Shown one piece after another: positions 17,416 through 27,677 of a stretch of DNA of 64,000 nt. This DNA is from Catillopecten margaritatus gill symbiont (GTDB taxonomy: Bacteria; Pseudomonadota; Gammaproteobacteria; PS1; Pseudothioglobaceae): positions 186,001-250,000 of the forward strand of contig CP138327.1 of NCBI GenBank assembly GCA_037956075.1. Reading direction: 5' to 3'. Within the stretch, counting starts at the first letter, position 1, and every line of letters begins with the position of its first letter. Position numbers and translations under genes: made by a program. The notes beneath the pieces are model-generated. The model was not told where the DNA came from and did no database searches. It was given only the letters and a program-made list of their open reading frames with translations.

Positions 17416-17715
17416 ATGTTTTTAACAGGAAAAAAAGTTGCAATAGTGGCAATGGTAATAATGTCAATGAATTCCATAGTTCAAGCAGACGGTAAGGCAC
17501 TATACAACAGTTTGGGTTGTGGCAGTTGTCACGGTGCTAATGGTAAATCAGCAATACCAGCTTATCCATCATTAGTAGGTAAATCAGCGACTTATCTTGT
17601 TAAACAGTTAAGAGACTTTCAAACAGGTGCGCGTAAAAATGCTACAATGAATGCAATGGCGCCAATGGCCGCAGGTCACGAACAAGCAATCGCTGATTAT
17701 TTGTCTACACAATAA
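17416..17715 (+). CDS. Small class I cytochrome c
   Basis: A 99-residue protein has an N-terminal signal (about residues 1-24, ending VQADG), one haem site CGSCH (Cys35, Cys38, His39), and a likely distal Met in the [10 protein letters not shown] segment. It is probably a periplasmic electron carrier. It resembles one half of the cytochrome c4 encoded next, suggesting a related function or a duplicate. An AAGGAAAAG site precedes the ATG. Confidence 0.88.
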   Translation: MFLTGKKVAIVAMVIMSMNSIVQADGKALYNSLGCGSCHGANGKSAIPAYPSLVGKSATYLVKQLRDFQTGARKNATMNAMAPMAAGHEQAIADYLSTQ

Positions 17716-17728
17716 TTATTAACCTAGT

Positions 17729-17749
17729 GAGACCTTTGCATAAATATGA
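17729..17749 (+). repeat. Possible insertion-sequence end remnant
   Basis: GAGACCTTTGCATAAATATG resembles the terminal sequence GAGACCCCTGCATTAGGTAT of the short repeats found elsewhere in the window, and insertion-sequence ends beginning GAGACC. No matching second end is seen nearby. Confidence 0.3.
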
Positions 17750-17770
17750 ATAATAAATAAAAAACTCATA

Positions 17771-17835
17771 GAATTTAAACCTTAAATTCTATATTATGAT
17801 AAGCCGATATTAAGTATAATATCGGCTTATTTTTT
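17771..17835 (+). terminator. Double hairpin terminator between the two cytochrome genes
   Basis: The first hairpin has arms GAATTTAA and TTAAATTC around ACC. The second is stronger: a 14-bp perfect stem ATAAGCCGATATTA (17799-17812) with a 4-base loop and TTTTT at 17831-17835. The second ends about 20 bases before the next ATG. Confidence 0.8.
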
Positions 17836-17855
17836 CGCAAAAAGGAAAACACAAT

Positions 17856-18497
17856 ATGAACAAATTAACTCTAATTTTTATCGCAACACTAACTTTAATC
17901 TCAACTCAGTCTTTCGCTAAAGGCGATGCAACTGCAGGTAAGGCTAAATCAGCTACTTGTATTGGTTGTCACGGTGTTGACGGTAACTCAGTTGTGCCTA
18001 CTTTTCCAAAATTGGCAGGACAGAGTGAAGCCTACTTATTAAAACAACTTAAAGAATTTAAGTCAAGTTCTCGCGTTGATGGTGTGATGGCGGGTATGGT
18101 TGCACCATTAACTGAAAAAGATATGGTTGACTTATCGGCTTATTATGCCGCACAAAAAGTTTCTCCAGGTGTAGTTGCATCGGGCGATACTTTTATTTTG
18201 GGTCAAAAAATTTATCGTGGTGGTAAAAAATCAACCGATGTAACTGCTTGTATCGCTTGTCATGGTCCACGAGGTAAAGGTGTACCATCAGCAGGTTTTC
18301 CAGCATTGACATCGCAACATGCAATGTATATATCTAAGCAACTTCAGTTATTCCGCCAACATTCAATCAATCACCAAACAGGCGAAAGCAAACCAAGCAG
18401 AACCAATGATTACGAAGGTATGATGATCAACTTTACCAAAAATCTAACTAATAAAGAGATTGATGCGGTTTCTGCTTATATTTCTGGTTTGAAGTAA
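17856..18497 (+). CDS. Dihaem cytochrome c4
   Basis: A 213-residue exported protein has a signal peptide ending near residue 21 (SFAKGDA) and two homologous haem domains: CIGCH (Cys35, Cys38, His39) and CIACH (Cys132, Cys135, His136). Cytochromes c4 carry electrons in the periplasm to terminal oxidases. It has its own upstream terminator and a downstream one, so it is probably monocistronic. Confidence 0.9.
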   Translation: MNKLTLIFIATLTLISTQSFAKGDATAGKAKSATCIGCHGVDGNSVVPTFPKLAGQSEAYLLKQLKEFKSSSRVDGVMAGMVAPLTEKDMVDLSAYYAAQKVSPGVVASGDTFILGQKIYRGGKKSTDVTACIACHGPRGKGVPSAGFPALTSQHAMYISKQLQLFRQHSINHQTGESKPSRTNDYEGMMINFTKNLTNKEIDAVSAYISGLK

Positions 18498-18518
18498 AAA
18501 ATCTTTTTTTGCGCATTT

Positions 18519-18546
18519 AAAAAAGGCAGTTTTTACTGCCTTTTTT
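18519..18546 (+). terminator. Rho-independent terminator after cytochrome c4
   Basis: A 12-bp stem AAAAAAGGCAGT and ACTGCCTTTTTT surrounds a TTTT loop, about 20 bases after the stop. It also works in the opposite orientation by symmetry. Confidence 0.8.
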
Positions 18547-18607
18547 ATTGCTTGCTATTCGGGTATAATTTACCCTTTTTTAAAGCAATATCGGATTAAT
18601 AAATAAT

Positions 18608-19906
18608 ATGAAAACTTCACTAGAAACATTAGACGGACTAAAAAGATCACTCACAGTTGAATTAGCAGCTGACTTATTTAAACAAAAGACGGACTCGGTC
18701 CTTAAAAATATTGCCACCAAGGCGCATATTGATGGATTTAGAAAAGGCAAAGTACCGATGAATATTTTGCGCAAACAGTTTGGTGCCCAAGCGAGTTCTG
18801 ATGCGGTGAACGATGTTGTTAATGATACTTTGATGGATGCCTTGACAGAAGTAAAGGCAAATCCTGCTTCACGCCCAAACATAACTAAAATTGATGCAGA
18901 CAACAAGGAAACTTTTTCTTACACGGTTGAATTCGAAGTTTATCCAGAGATTAAAGTTGCTGATTTCTCTAAAGTAGAAGCTGAACAATTAGAAGCTAAA
19001 ATTACTAAAGCCGATGAAGATTCAACTTTAAAAGGTTTGACCGATCAAGCGATTGAGTTTAAAGCAGTGAAACGCAAGTCTAAAGATGGCGATCAAGTAA
19101 TAATTGATTTTAAAGGTATGCTAAATGGTGAAGTATTTGAAGGCGGCGTTGCGACTGATTTCAAAATGGTACTAGGTAAAGGCTCAATGATTGCAGGTTT
19201 TGAAGATGGGCTTGTTGGTATCGCTACTGGCGATTCCACAACGCTAGATTTGACTTTTCCTAAAGAATATCATGCGCCACAATTAGCAGGTAAAGCAGTA
19301 GTTTTTGAAGTAGAAATGAAAGAAGTTGCTGCACCAACAGTGCCAAAATTAGATGACAAATTTGCAGAAAAATTTGGCGAGAAGACAATGGATGATTTAA
19401 GAAAGAGCATGTCAGAGCAAATGGGTGTTGAACTTAAGGGCCGTTTAGCAAATCAAAATAAAGACGCTTTATTTGGTGCTTTACTGAAGGTGAATGACTT
19501 TGAAGTGCCACAAGCAAGCATCGACCAAGAAGCGGAAGTTTTATTACAAGATATGCAACAGCGTATGCAGCAACAAGGTATGACATCTCAAGGTGATATG
19601 CCAGCTTCTACTTTCAATCCTGAGGCAGAGCGACGCGTTAAGTTAGGTTTGTTAGTAAATCAAATTGCAATTGATCATAAAATTGAAGCAAATAAAGAGC
19701 AATTAGATGCTAAATTAGCAGAAATGGCAGCCTCTTATGGCGAACAAGCACAGCAAATGATAGATTATTATAACGAAGATCCTACAAGGATGACTTCAAT
19801 TGAATCAATGGTGGTGGAAGAAATGGTGCAGGCAGTCATTCTTAAAGATGCCAAAATAACGCCAAAAAAGACAACTTTTAAAGAAGTTACTCAAGCACAA
19901 GCGTAA
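18608..19906 (+). CDS. tig: Trigger factor
   Basis: A ribosome-bound chaperone and peptidyl-prolyl isomerase, 432 residues as in E. coli. The N-terminal ribosome-binding signature is [16 protein letters not shown]. The FKBP-like domain ([17 protein letters not shown], then LVGIATGD) and the helical C-terminal domain follow. A TATAAT at 18564-18569 is a likely -10 box, with no good -35. The stop overlaps the clpP start by one base (TAATG). Confidence 0.97.
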   Translation: MKTSLETLDGLKRSLTVELAADLFKQKTDSVLKNIATKAHIDGFRKGKVPMNILRKQFGAQASSDAVNDVVNDTLMDALTEVKANPASRPNITKIDADNKETFSYTVEFEVYPEIKVADFSKVEAEQLEAKITKADEDSTLKGLTDQAIEFKAVKRKSKDGDQVIIDFKGMLNGEVFEGGVATDFKMVLGKGSMIAGFEDGLVGIATGDSTTLDLTFPKEYHAPQLAGKAVVFEVEMKEVAAPTVPKLDDKFAEKFGEKTMDDLRKSMSEQMGVELKGRLANQNKDALFGALLKVNDFEVPQASIDQEAEVLLQDMQQRMQQQGMTSQGDMPASTFNPEAERRVKLGLLVNQIAIDHKIEANKEQLDAKLAEMAASYGEQAQQMIDYYNEDPTRMTSIESMVVEEMVQAVILKDAKITPKKTTFKEVTQAQA

Positions 19907-20502
19907 TGACAATTCAAAACCTAAATCAAGTGCCAATGGTGGTGGAGCAATCTGCCCGTGGCGAACGCGCTTATGATATTTACTCGCGTCTTTTAAAAGA
20001 ACGCGTTATTTTTATGGTTGGTCCTGTAGAAGACTATATGGCGAATGTTATTGTCGCACAAATGTTATTTTTAGAGTCTGAAAACCCAGAAAAAGACATT
20101 CATTTATACATTAATTCACCTGGTGGTTCAGTGTCCGCTGGTCTTGCGATTTATGACACGATGCAGTTTATCAAGCCTGATGTTTCAACTTTGTGTATTG
20201 GTCAAGCGGCGAGTATGGGTGCTTTATTATTGACAGCGGGTGCAAAGGATAAGCGCTTTGCTTTGCCGAATGCAAGGATGATGATTCATCAGCCACTTGG
20301 TGGTTTTTCTGGTCAAGCTAGCGACATTGATATTCACGCCCAAGAAATTCTCAAGGTCAGAGAAAAACTTAATAACATTTTGAAAAAACACACAAGTCAA
20401 TCCATTAAAAATATTCAAAAAGACACTGACAGAGACAACTTTATGTCGGCGGATGAGTCGGCAAAATACGGACTCATTGACAAGGTGTTAACGGAGCGTT
20501 AG
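19906..20502 (+). CDS. clpP: ATP-dependent Clp protease proteolytic subunit
   Basis: The 198-residue serine protease forms the Clp chamber. Catalytic Ser103 is in [10 protein letters not shown], His128 in MMIHQPLGG, and the Asp is in the [11 protein letters not shown] region. There is a short N-terminal propeptide-like region before [14 protein letters not shown]. It is coupled to tig upstream and lies 1 base from clpX. Confidence 0.98.
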   Translation: MTIQNLNQVPMVVEQSARGERAYDIYSRLLKERVIFMVGPVEDYMANVIVAQMLFLESENPEKDIHLYINSPGGSVSAGLAIYDTMQFIKPDVSTLCIGQAASMGALLLTAGAKDKRFALPNARMMIHQPLGGFSGQASDIDIHAQEILKVREKLNNILKKHTSQSIKNIQKDTDRDNFMSADESAKYGLIDKVLTER

Positions 20503-20503
20503 T

Positions 20504-21793
20504 ATGTCAAAAGAAACAACAGACAACAAAGGGTTGAATTGTTCATTTTGCGGCAAAGAGAAATCTGCAGTTGAGCGTTTAGTCGCAGGTCCAGGTGTTT
20601 ATATTTGTAACGAATGCATTCAATCTTGCCACGGACTACTTGAAGAACAATCTTCGCAAGAAGCCATGGAGGCGCACCAAGATTGGGACTATACACCTAA
20701 GCAATTACGCGATTTTTTAAACGAGTATGTGATTGGTCAAGATCATGCGAAAAAAGTTTTATCTGTTGCGGTTTACAACCATTACAAGCGTTTGCAAAGT
20801 GGCTATATTTCTAACGATGTTGAATTGGATAAATCTAATATTTTGATGATTGGACCTACAGGTTCAGGCAAAACTTTATTGGCACAAACCTTGGCACGAT
20901 TGTTAGATGTGCCATTCACAGTTGCCGATGCAACGACTTTAACTGAAGCGGGTTATGTGGGCGATGATGTTGAAAATGTGATTAAAAGTCTGTTATCAAA
21001 ATGTGATTTTGACGCTGCCCGTGCTGAACGAGGCATTATCTTTATCGATGAAATTGACAAAATTTCTCGCCGCTCAGACTCCCCTTCGATTACCCGTGAT
21101 GTTTCTGGCGAGGGCGTGCAACAAGCGATGTTGAAACTCATTGAAGGCACAGTTGCCTCAGTGCCACCACAAGGTGGACGCAAACACCCAAATCAAGAAA
21201 CCATCGATGTGGATACTTCAAAAATTTTGTTTATTTGTGGCGGTGCATTTGATGGCTTAGACAAAGTCATTGGCAGACGTGTTGAAAAAGCCACGGGCAT
21301 TGGTTTCTCTGCAGATGTAAAGGATTCAAAAGAAGAAAAAACACTCACCGATTTATTCAGTTTAATTGAGCCAGAAGACTTAATTAGTTATGGCTTAATC
21401 CCAGAACTAGTCGGTCGTTTGCCCGTGCAAACTGCACTCGGAGAGTTGAGTGAAGATGCATTAATACAAATTCTAACCAAGCCAAAAAATTCGGTCGTGA
21501 AGCAATTCCAAGAAATTTTCTCAATGGAAGGCGTTAAATTAACTTTCAGAAAGCCAGCTCTGGTCGCCATTGCCAAATTAGCCATCAAGCGTAAAACGGG
21601 GGCGAGGGGTTTGCGTTCTATCTTGGAAGATTTATTGTTGAATACGATGTTTGAATTACCTTCATTGGACAGTGCAAGCGAAGTGGTGATTGACAAGGCA
21701 GTAGTTGAAAAAACCAAAGACCCGATTGTTATTTATAAAACGACTGAAAAATCTAAATCCAACAAAACCAAGGTTGTTAAAAAAGCCTCTTAA
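20504..21793 (+). CDS. clpX: ATP-dependent Clp protease ATP-binding subunit ClpX
   Basis: The 429-residue AAA+ unfoldase feeds ClpP. The N-terminal zinc-binding domain is CSFCGKEK followed by CNECIQSC. Walker A is GPTGSGKT, Walker [10 protein letters not shown], and the ClpP-binding loop and sensor 2 region ([15 protein letters not shown]) are visible. Gene order tig-clpP-clpX is conserved. Confidence 0.98.
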   Translation: MSKETTDNKGLNCSFCGKEKSAVERLVAGPGVYICNECIQSCHGLLEEQSSQEAMEAHQDWDYTPKQLRDFLNEYVIGQDHAKKVLSVAVYNHYKRLQSGYISNDVELDKSNILMIGPTGSGKTLLAQTLARLLDVPFTVADATTLTEAGYVGDDVENVIKSLLSKCDFDAARAERGIIFIDEIDKISRRSDSPSITRDVSGEGVQQAMLKLIEGTVASVPPQGGRKHPNQETIDVDTSKILFICGGAFDGLDKVIGRRVEKATGIGFSADVKDSKEEKTLTDLFSLIEPEDLISYGLIPELVGRLPVQTALGELSEDALIQILTKPKNSVVKQFQEIFSMEGVKLTFRKPALVAIAKLAIKRKTGARGLRSILEDLLLNTMFELPSLDSASEVVIDKAVVEKTKDPIVIYKTTEKSKSNKTKVVKKAS

Positions 21794-21795
21794 CT

Positions 21796-23112
21796 TTGGA
21801 ATTATTTGACAAACAAAAAGAGGCGGTCGGACAAGGTGAACGGACGCTCTTAGTCTATGTTGAATTGCCGACAAATCGACACATTCATAATGGTATGGAC
21901 GAGTTTGCAGAATTGGCAAAATCTTCTGGATTGACCGTTGTTAAAAATCTAAAAGTCGCACGCAACAGTGCCAAAGCCAAGCATTTTATCGGCTCTGGTA
22001 AAGTGGAGGAATTGACAGGATTGGTTCAAGAATTGGAACTTGATTTGGTGATTTTTTCTGCCGAATTGTCTCCCTCACAAGAACGCAATTTAGAGAAAGA
22101 TTTAGAGTGTCAAGTGATGGACCGCACGGGTTTAATTTTAGATATTTTTTCCCTTAGAGCCAGTTCATTTGAGGGTAAATTACAAGTCGAATTGGCACAA
22201 CTCAGACACTTATCCACTCGATTAGTTCGAGGCTGGACGCATCTTGAACGCCAAAAGGGCGGTATCGGTATGCGGGGGCCGGGTGAAACGCAATTAGAAA
22301 CGGATAAGCGACTGATTGCTGTGCGTATCAAAAACATCACCAAGCGACTGGATAAAGTCCATAAACAACGAGATTTAGGGCGTAAGTCTCGTATTAAAAA
22401 TGAGCTGCCAATGGTGGCGCTGGCAGGTTACACTAACGCTGGAAAATCCACGCTATTTAACACCATTACCAAGGCAGAAGTGTTTGCACATGACCAGCTT
22501 TTTGCCACTTTGGATTCCACTATTAGACGGGTGATATTACCCGCTTCAGGTGAGGCAGTAATTGCCGATACTGTTGGCTTTATTCAAGATTTACCTCACG
22601 ATTTAGTTGCTGCTTTTAAATCCACTTTGGAAGAAACCAGTCAAGCCAATGTCATTCTGCACATCGTTGATGCGGCCGATGAATATAATGTTGAAAAAAT
22701 TGGGCAAGTAAATGAAATCATTGCCGACATTGACGCTGACAAAGTGCCAAGTATTTTGGTGATGAACAAAATCGACAGCGTAGAAAGCCTCAAACCCCGA
22801 TTAGACCGTGATGAAAATGGCAGGATTTTCCGTGTCTGGATGTCCGCACAAACGGGTGATGGGCTTGATTTGCTCTATCAAGCACTTGCTGAACAATTGA
22901 GCGGAATGATGACCCGTGCTAAAATACAAATTGATGTAAAAAGTGCCTATATTCGCAGTGAAATTCACAATATTGGCTATATCCATAATGAAAAAGTGGA
23001 TGATTTTGGGCAATGGGTACTTGAAATTAATGTTACTCATCACTATCTATCTAAATTACTAAGTTTAAAAGGTGTAACGCTATTATGGGAACAGAAAACG
23101 CAGCAGACATAA
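21796..23112 (+). CDS. hflX: GTPase HflX (TTG start)
   Basis: HflX binds the ribosomal 50S subunit and splits stalled ribosomes. The 438-residue product has the N-terminal glycine-rich region HLERQKGGIGMRGPGETQLE and the G domain with GYTNAGKST and DTVGFIQDLP. The start is TTG at 21796, two bases after clpX. The 3' end overlaps lon by 28 bases. Its position between clpX and lon differs from the hfq-hflX order common in enterics. Confidence 0.94.
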   Translation: MELFDKQKEAVGQGERTLLVYVELPTNRHIHNGMDEFAELAKSSGLTVVKNLKVARNSAKAKHFIGSGKVEELTGLVQELELDLVIFSAELSPSQERNLEKDLECQVMDRTGLILDIFSLRASSFEGKLQVELAQLRHLSTRLVRGWTHLERQKGGIGMRGPGETQLETDKRLIAVRIKNITKRLDKVHKQRDLGRKSRIKNELPMVALAGYTNAGKSTLFNTITKAEVFAHDQLFATLDSTIRRVILPASGEAVIADTVGFIQDLPHDLVAAFKSTLEETSQANVILHIVDAADEYNVEKIGQVNEIIADIDADKVPSILVMNKIDSVESLKPRLDRDENGRIFRVWMSAQTGDGLDLLYQALAEQLSGMMTRAKIQIDVKSAYIRSEIHNIGYIHNEKVDDFGQWVLEINVTHHYLSKLLSLKGVTLLWEQKTQQT

Positions 23113-25427
23113 TCGATTTAAATCAACAATTAGTGCCATTATTGCCTTTGCGTGATGTGGTGCTTTTCCCGCACACTGTTATGCCACTTTTTGTTGGTAG
23201 AAAAAGTTCCGTCAATGCCATTACACAGGCGATGGGAACCAATAAATACATTTTTTTAGTCGCACAAAAAAATGAAAAAACCAATGAGCCAACAAATCAA
23301 GATTTACACACTGTTGGCACCTTGGCGACGATTTTACAAATGCTAAAACTGCCTGATGGCACCATTAAAGTTTTAGTTGAAGGGGTTAAGCGCGCTGAAA
23401 TCGAAACATTTGTTGAAGTTGAAGCTGAAGGTTACACCGAAGTCAAAGTGAACGAACTTGATTTAAAAGTTGGAAAAGATGTGGAATTAGAAGCGATGAT
23501 GCGTTTGGCGTTAGAAAATTTTGAATCTTATATTAAGCTCAACAAAAAAATCCCTGAAGAAGTTTTGACGATGCTTAGAGGTGTAACCGATGTTGAGCGT
23601 TTTAGCGACATCATCATTGCTAATCTCACTCTAAAAACCCATGAAAAACAAGACCTTTTAAGTGCCAGCACTGCACAAATTAGATTAGATAAAATTCTCT
23701 CCGCCATCCAAGGCGAGATTGATGTTTTAGGCACAGAAAGGAAAATCCAATCTCGCGTGCGTAAACAAATGGAGTCGAACCAAAGAGATTATTATTTGAA
23801 TGAACAAATGAAGTCCATCCAAAAAGAATTAGGGCAGGCAGAGGACGAAGAAGAAATCGAAGACCTGCAAGCAAAAATCACCAAAGCCAAGATGCCAAAA
23901 GATGCAAAAAAACAGGCGGAAGCTGAGCTTAAAAAATTGTCAAGAATGTCATCGCAATCTTCTGATGCCTCCATTATTCGCACTTATATCGAAAATCTTT
24001 GTGATGTGCCGTGGAAAAAGAAAACCAAAATCAACAACAATTTAGCCAAAGCGCAAATCATTTTAGACGACGACCACTACGGTTTAGACAAAGTCAAAGA
24101 GCGTATTTTAGAGTACCTCGCTGTGCAAACACGGGTAACCCATAATAAAGCCAATATTCTGTGCTTAGTTGGACCCCCAGGTGTTGGTAAAACTTCACTC
24201 GGTGAATCCATTGCCAAAGCGGTGAATCGTAAATACATTCGTTTAGCGCTCGGTGGTGTCAGAGATGAGGCAGAAATCCGTGGGCATCGTCGCACCTACA
24301 TCGGTGCAATGCCTGGATCCATCATCCAAAAAATGCAAAAAGCCAAGGTAAAAAACCCGCTTTTTCTACTTGATGAAATTGAAAAAATGGCATCCGACAA
24401 CCGTGGCGACCCTGCCAGTGCAATGTTAGAAGTCCTAGACCCAGAACAAAACCACACTTTCAACGACCATTACATCGAAGTTGATTACGATTTATCGCAA
24501 GTGATGTTCGTGGCAACCGCAAACACATTAGATTTGCCACAACCCCTCTTAGACAGAATGGAAATCATCGAATTATCAGGCTACACCGAAAATGAAAAAT
24601 TGGAAATTGCCAAACGCCACTTAATTAGAAAAGCGATGGAAAACAACGGCATTACCGCCAAAGAAATTTCATTCAAAGATTCCGCCATCCTTGACATCAT
24701 CCGTTACTACACCCGTGAAGCTGGCGTGCGTAATCTCAGTAGAGCCATCAGCACTATTTGCCGCAAAGTCGTTAAAGAAGTGGTTATGAAAAAACGCAAA
24801 ACCAAAGCCACCATTAGCGATAAAAACCTAGAAAAATACCTAGGCGTTCGCAAACACCGTTTCGGCTTAGCCGAAGAAGAAAGCCAAGTCGGCGAAGTGA
24901 CGGGTTTAGCCTGGACCTCCGTCGGCGGCGACCTACTCACCATCGAAGCCACCGCCTACAAAGGCAAAGGCAAACTCAACTACACTGGACAACTTGGTGA
25001 TGTGATGAAGGAATCCATTCAAGCCGCCATGAGTGTCACCCGCACCCGCGCCAAAGAACTCAAGCTTACCAATGACTTCCAAGAAAAACTCGACATTCAC
25101 ATTCATGTTCCTGATGGCTCCACTCCAAAAGACGGCCCAAGCGCTGGTGCCGCTATGTGCACTGCTCTAGTTTCTGTGCTAACAGGCAGAAAAGTCAAAG
25201 CCGATGTCGCCATGACCGGAGAAATCACTTTGCGTGGCGAAATCACCCCAATCGGTGGACTTAAAGAAAAAATGTTAGCCGCACTCCGTGGTGGCATCAA
25301 AACCGTCATCATTCCTGACGACAATGAACGCGAACTTTCTGAAGTTCCCGACAAAATCAAAGGAAAACTCAATGTCATTAAGGTTAAGTGGATTGATGAA
25401 GTGCTTGACATAGCTTTGGAGCCTTGA
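23085..25427 (+). CDS. lon: ATP-dependent protease Lon
   Basis: A 780-residue AAA+ protease for damaged and regulatory proteins. The N-terminal substrate domain starts near LPLLPLRDVVLFPH. Walker A is GPPGVGKTSLGESIAKA and the Walker B region FLLDEIEKM. The Ser-Lys dyad is at about Ser686 (DGPSAG) and Lys729 (GGLKEK). The ATG at 23085 lies inside hflX, consistent with translational coupling. Confidence 0.97.
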   Translation: MGTENAADIIDLNQQLVPLLPLRDVVLFPHTVMPLFVGRKSSVNAITQAMGTNKYIFLVAQKNEKTNEPTNQDLHTVGTLATILQMLKLPDGTIKVLVEGVKRAEIETFVEVEAEGYTEVKVNELDLKVGKDVELEAMMRLALENFESYIKLNKKIPEEVLTMLRGVTDVERFSDIIIANLTLKTHEKQDLLSASTAQIRLDKILSAIQGEIDVLGTERKIQSRVRKQMESNQRDYYLNEQMKSIQKELGQAEDEEEIEDLQAKITKAKMPKDAKKQAEAELKKLSRMSSQSSDASIIRTYIENLCDVPWKKKTKINNNLAKAQIILDDDHYGLDKVKERILEYLAVQTRVTHNKANILCLVGPPGVGKTSLGESIAKAVNRKYIRLALGGVRDEAEIRGHRRTYIGAMPGSIIQKMQKAKVKNPLFLLDEIEKMASDNRGDPASAMLEVLDPEQNHTFNDHYIEVDYDLSQVMFVATANTLDLPQPLLDRMEIIELSGYTENEKLEIAKRHLIRKAMENNGITAKEISFKDSAILDIIRYYTREAGVRNLSRAISTICRKVVKEVVMKKRKTKATISDKNLEKYLGVRKHRFGLAEEESQVGEVTGLAWTSVGGDLLTIEATAYKGKGKLNYTGQLGDVMKESIQAAMSVTRTRAKELKLTNDFQEKLDIHIHVPDGSTPKDGPSAGAAMCTALVSVLTGRKVKADVAMTGEITLRGEITPIGGLKEKMLAALRGGIKTVIIPDDNERELSEVPDKIKGKLNVIKVKWIDEVLDIALEP

Positions 25428-25490
25428 TTTTTTTGGATTGGGGTGGGGTTAGGAAATTTTTTTATAGTTTCTACCGTATACTTTAGCATC

Positions 25491-27668
25491 ATGTCATCAA
25501 CACCTAAAAACATTCACGCTTATCCAAAATTTTGGCCCCATAAAAAAGGCCTTGTACCTGCGCCGTTGCTACCTATGTCACGCAAAGAAATGAATGATTT
25601 AGAATGGGATTGTTGCGATATTATTATCGTTACTGGCGATGCTTATGTTGACCATCCCAGTTTTGGTATGGCCATTATTGGTCGCTTGTTGGAATCTCAG
25701 GGATTTCGGGTGGGTATTATTTCTCAACCTGATTGGCATTCAGCAGATGATTTTCGCCAACTGGGAAAGCCTGCACTATTTTTTGCGGTAGCCTCAGGCA
25801 ATATGGACTCTATGGTGAATCATTACACAGCGGAAAAAAGACCTCGCTCTGATGATGCTTATACTGCAGGTGCAAAAGCAGGAAAACGCCCTGACCGTGC
25901 CACCACAGTTTATACCCAGCGTGCCAAAGAGGCCTACAAGGGTGTGCCTGTTATTATTGGTGGTATTGAAGCAAGTTTGAGGCGTATCGCACAATATGAC
26001 CATTGGTCGCAAACCATTCGTCGCTCAATCTTGCCAGACTCTAAAGCTGATTTACTGCTGTTTGGTAATGCTGAGCGCGCAGTTGTTGAGGTTGCACATC
26101 GAGTGGCATCGGGTGAAGAGATAAAACAAATGACCGATATCCGTGGCACCGCTTTTATGCGACAAGGTATTCCTGAAGGCTGGACGGTATTAGACTCAAG
26201 TGACATTGACGATGAAAAAAGTTTAAAACACCCACAAACTGACCCCTACGCAGACACTTCTGCTAAAGACGGACAAGGTTGCAGTGATAAAAATAACGAG
26301 GCAAGCAAGCAGTTTGAAGTCAAAAAAATTGACCCTAATCAGGGTGCAATACAAGTGCTTGATTTTGCTCAGCGACCAAAAGGTTTAAATCGAGAAAAAA
26401 CCGTTATTCGCTTGCCTGCTTTCGAGCAGGTGGTAAAAGACCGTTATTTGTATGCACATACCTCGCGTGTTTTTCACCTAGAAACCAATCCAGGTAATGC
26501 GCGTGCTTTGGTGCAACGCCATGGTCAGCGTGATGTTTGGCTTAATCCACCACCAATTCCTTTGTCAATGGAAGAATTTGACAGCGTGTTTGAATTGCCT
26601 TATACACGCAAGCCACATTCCGCTTATGGCGAACTCAAAATCCCTGCTTTTGATATGATTCGTTTCTCCATTAATATTATGCGGGGTTGCTTTGGTGGAT
26701 GTACATTTTGTTCTATTACTGAGCATGAGGGGCGTATTATTCAAAGTCGTTCAGAGGATTCGGTGATTCGTGAAATTGAAACTATCCGTGATACTGATGA
26801 AGATTTTAAAGGCAACATCTCTGACCTTGGTGGACCAACAGCCAATATGTATCGCCTACAATGCAAGGATGAAAAAATAGAAGCGTCTTGTCGTCGCCTT
26901 TCTTGTGTTTATCCAGGTATTTGTTCAAACCTTGGCACCAACCATAAACCACTCACCAAATTGTATCGCCGTGCGCGACAATTAAAAGGCATTAAGCGTA
27001 TTTTTATTGCCTCAGGTCTGCGTTATGACCTGGCGGTGCGTGACCCTGAATACATTAAAGAACTGGTCACTCACCATGTGGGTGGACGCTTAAAAATTGC
27101 CCCAGAACACACGGAAGACAACACTTTATCAAAAATGATGAAACCTGGTATTGGTACTTATCAGCAATTTAAAACCTTATTTGAGCGTTATTCTAAACAA
27201 GCTGGAAAAGAACAATACTTAATTCCCTACTTTATCTCATCACACCCTGGTACCAGCGATGAGGACATGTTGAATTTAGCACTTTGGCTTAAACGCAATC
27301 ACTTCAAGCCTGACCAAGTTCAGGCTTTCATTCCCACACCTTTGGCAATCGCCTCCGCTATGTATCATACTGAGTTAAACCCACTGAAGAAAATCACACG
27401 ACAATCAGAATCGGTAAAAACCCCACGCAGTGGACAACAGCGAAAACTACACAAAGCCTTCCTGCGTTATCATGACCCTGAAAATTGGAATATCCTACGA
27501 CAAGGACTAAAGACCATGGGGCGCAGTGATTTAATTGGCAGTGGCGATGATTGCTTAGTACCTTATTCAACAACATCCAGCAAATCAAAACACCAAAACA
27601 TAAATAGAGGCAAAAAAAACAACGATTTCCATCATCGAATTTCTGTAAAAAAATCTAGGAAGAGGTGA
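25491..27668 (+). CDS. YgiQ-family radical SAM protein
   Basis: A 725-residue protein from the ATG at 25491 ([16 protein letters not shown]); an upstream in-frame ATG adds 16 atypical residues. The UPF0313/YgiQ N-terminal domain contains a B12-binding-like segment ([13 protein letters not shown]). The radical SAM cluster motif is CFGGCTFC in [17 protein letters not shown]. The reaction is unknown for the family. A Lys/Arg-rich tail (KKSRKR) ends the protein. It converges on rsmB. Confidence 0.92.
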   Translation: MSSTPKNIHAYPKFWPHKKGLVPAPLLPMSRKEMNDLEWDCCDIIIVTGDAYVDHPSFGMAIIGRLLESQGFRVGIISQPDWHSADDFRQLGKPALFFAVASGNMDSMVNHYTAEKRPRSDDAYTAGAKAGKRPDRATTVYTQRAKEAYKGVPVIIGGIEASLRRIAQYDHWSQTIRRSILPDSKADLLLFGNAERAVVEVAHRVASGEEIKQMTDIRGTAFMRQGIPEGWTVLDSSDIDDEKSLKHPQTDPYADTSAKDGQGCSDKNNEASKQFEVKKIDPNQGAIQVLDFAQRPKGLNREKTVIRLPAFEQVVKDRYLYAHTSRVFHLETNPGNARALVQRHGQRDVWLNPPPIPLSMEEFDSVFELPYTRKPHSAYGELKIPAFDMIRFSINIMRGCFGGCTFCSITEHEGRIIQSRSEDSVIREIETIRDTDEDFKGNISDLGGPTANMYRLQCKDEKIEASCRRLSCVYPGICSNLGTNHKPLTKLYRRARQLKGIKRIFIASGLRYDLAVRDPEYIKELVTHHVGGRLKIAPEHTEDNTLSKMMKPGIGTYQQFKTLFERYSKQAGKEQYLIPYFISSHPGTSDEDMLNLALWLKRNHFKPDQVQAFIPTPLAIASAMYHTELNPLKKITRQSESVKTPRSGQQRKLHKAFLRYHDPENWNILRQGLKTMGRSDLIGSGDDCLVPYSTTSSKSKHQNINRGKKNNDFHHRISVKKSRKR

Positions 27669-27677
27669 GTTTATAAA

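Noticed and set aside
25443-25490. Upstream start of the YgiQ-like protein
   Set aside because: The added 16 residues are hydrophobic and atypical; the ATG at 25491 matches the usual start of the family.
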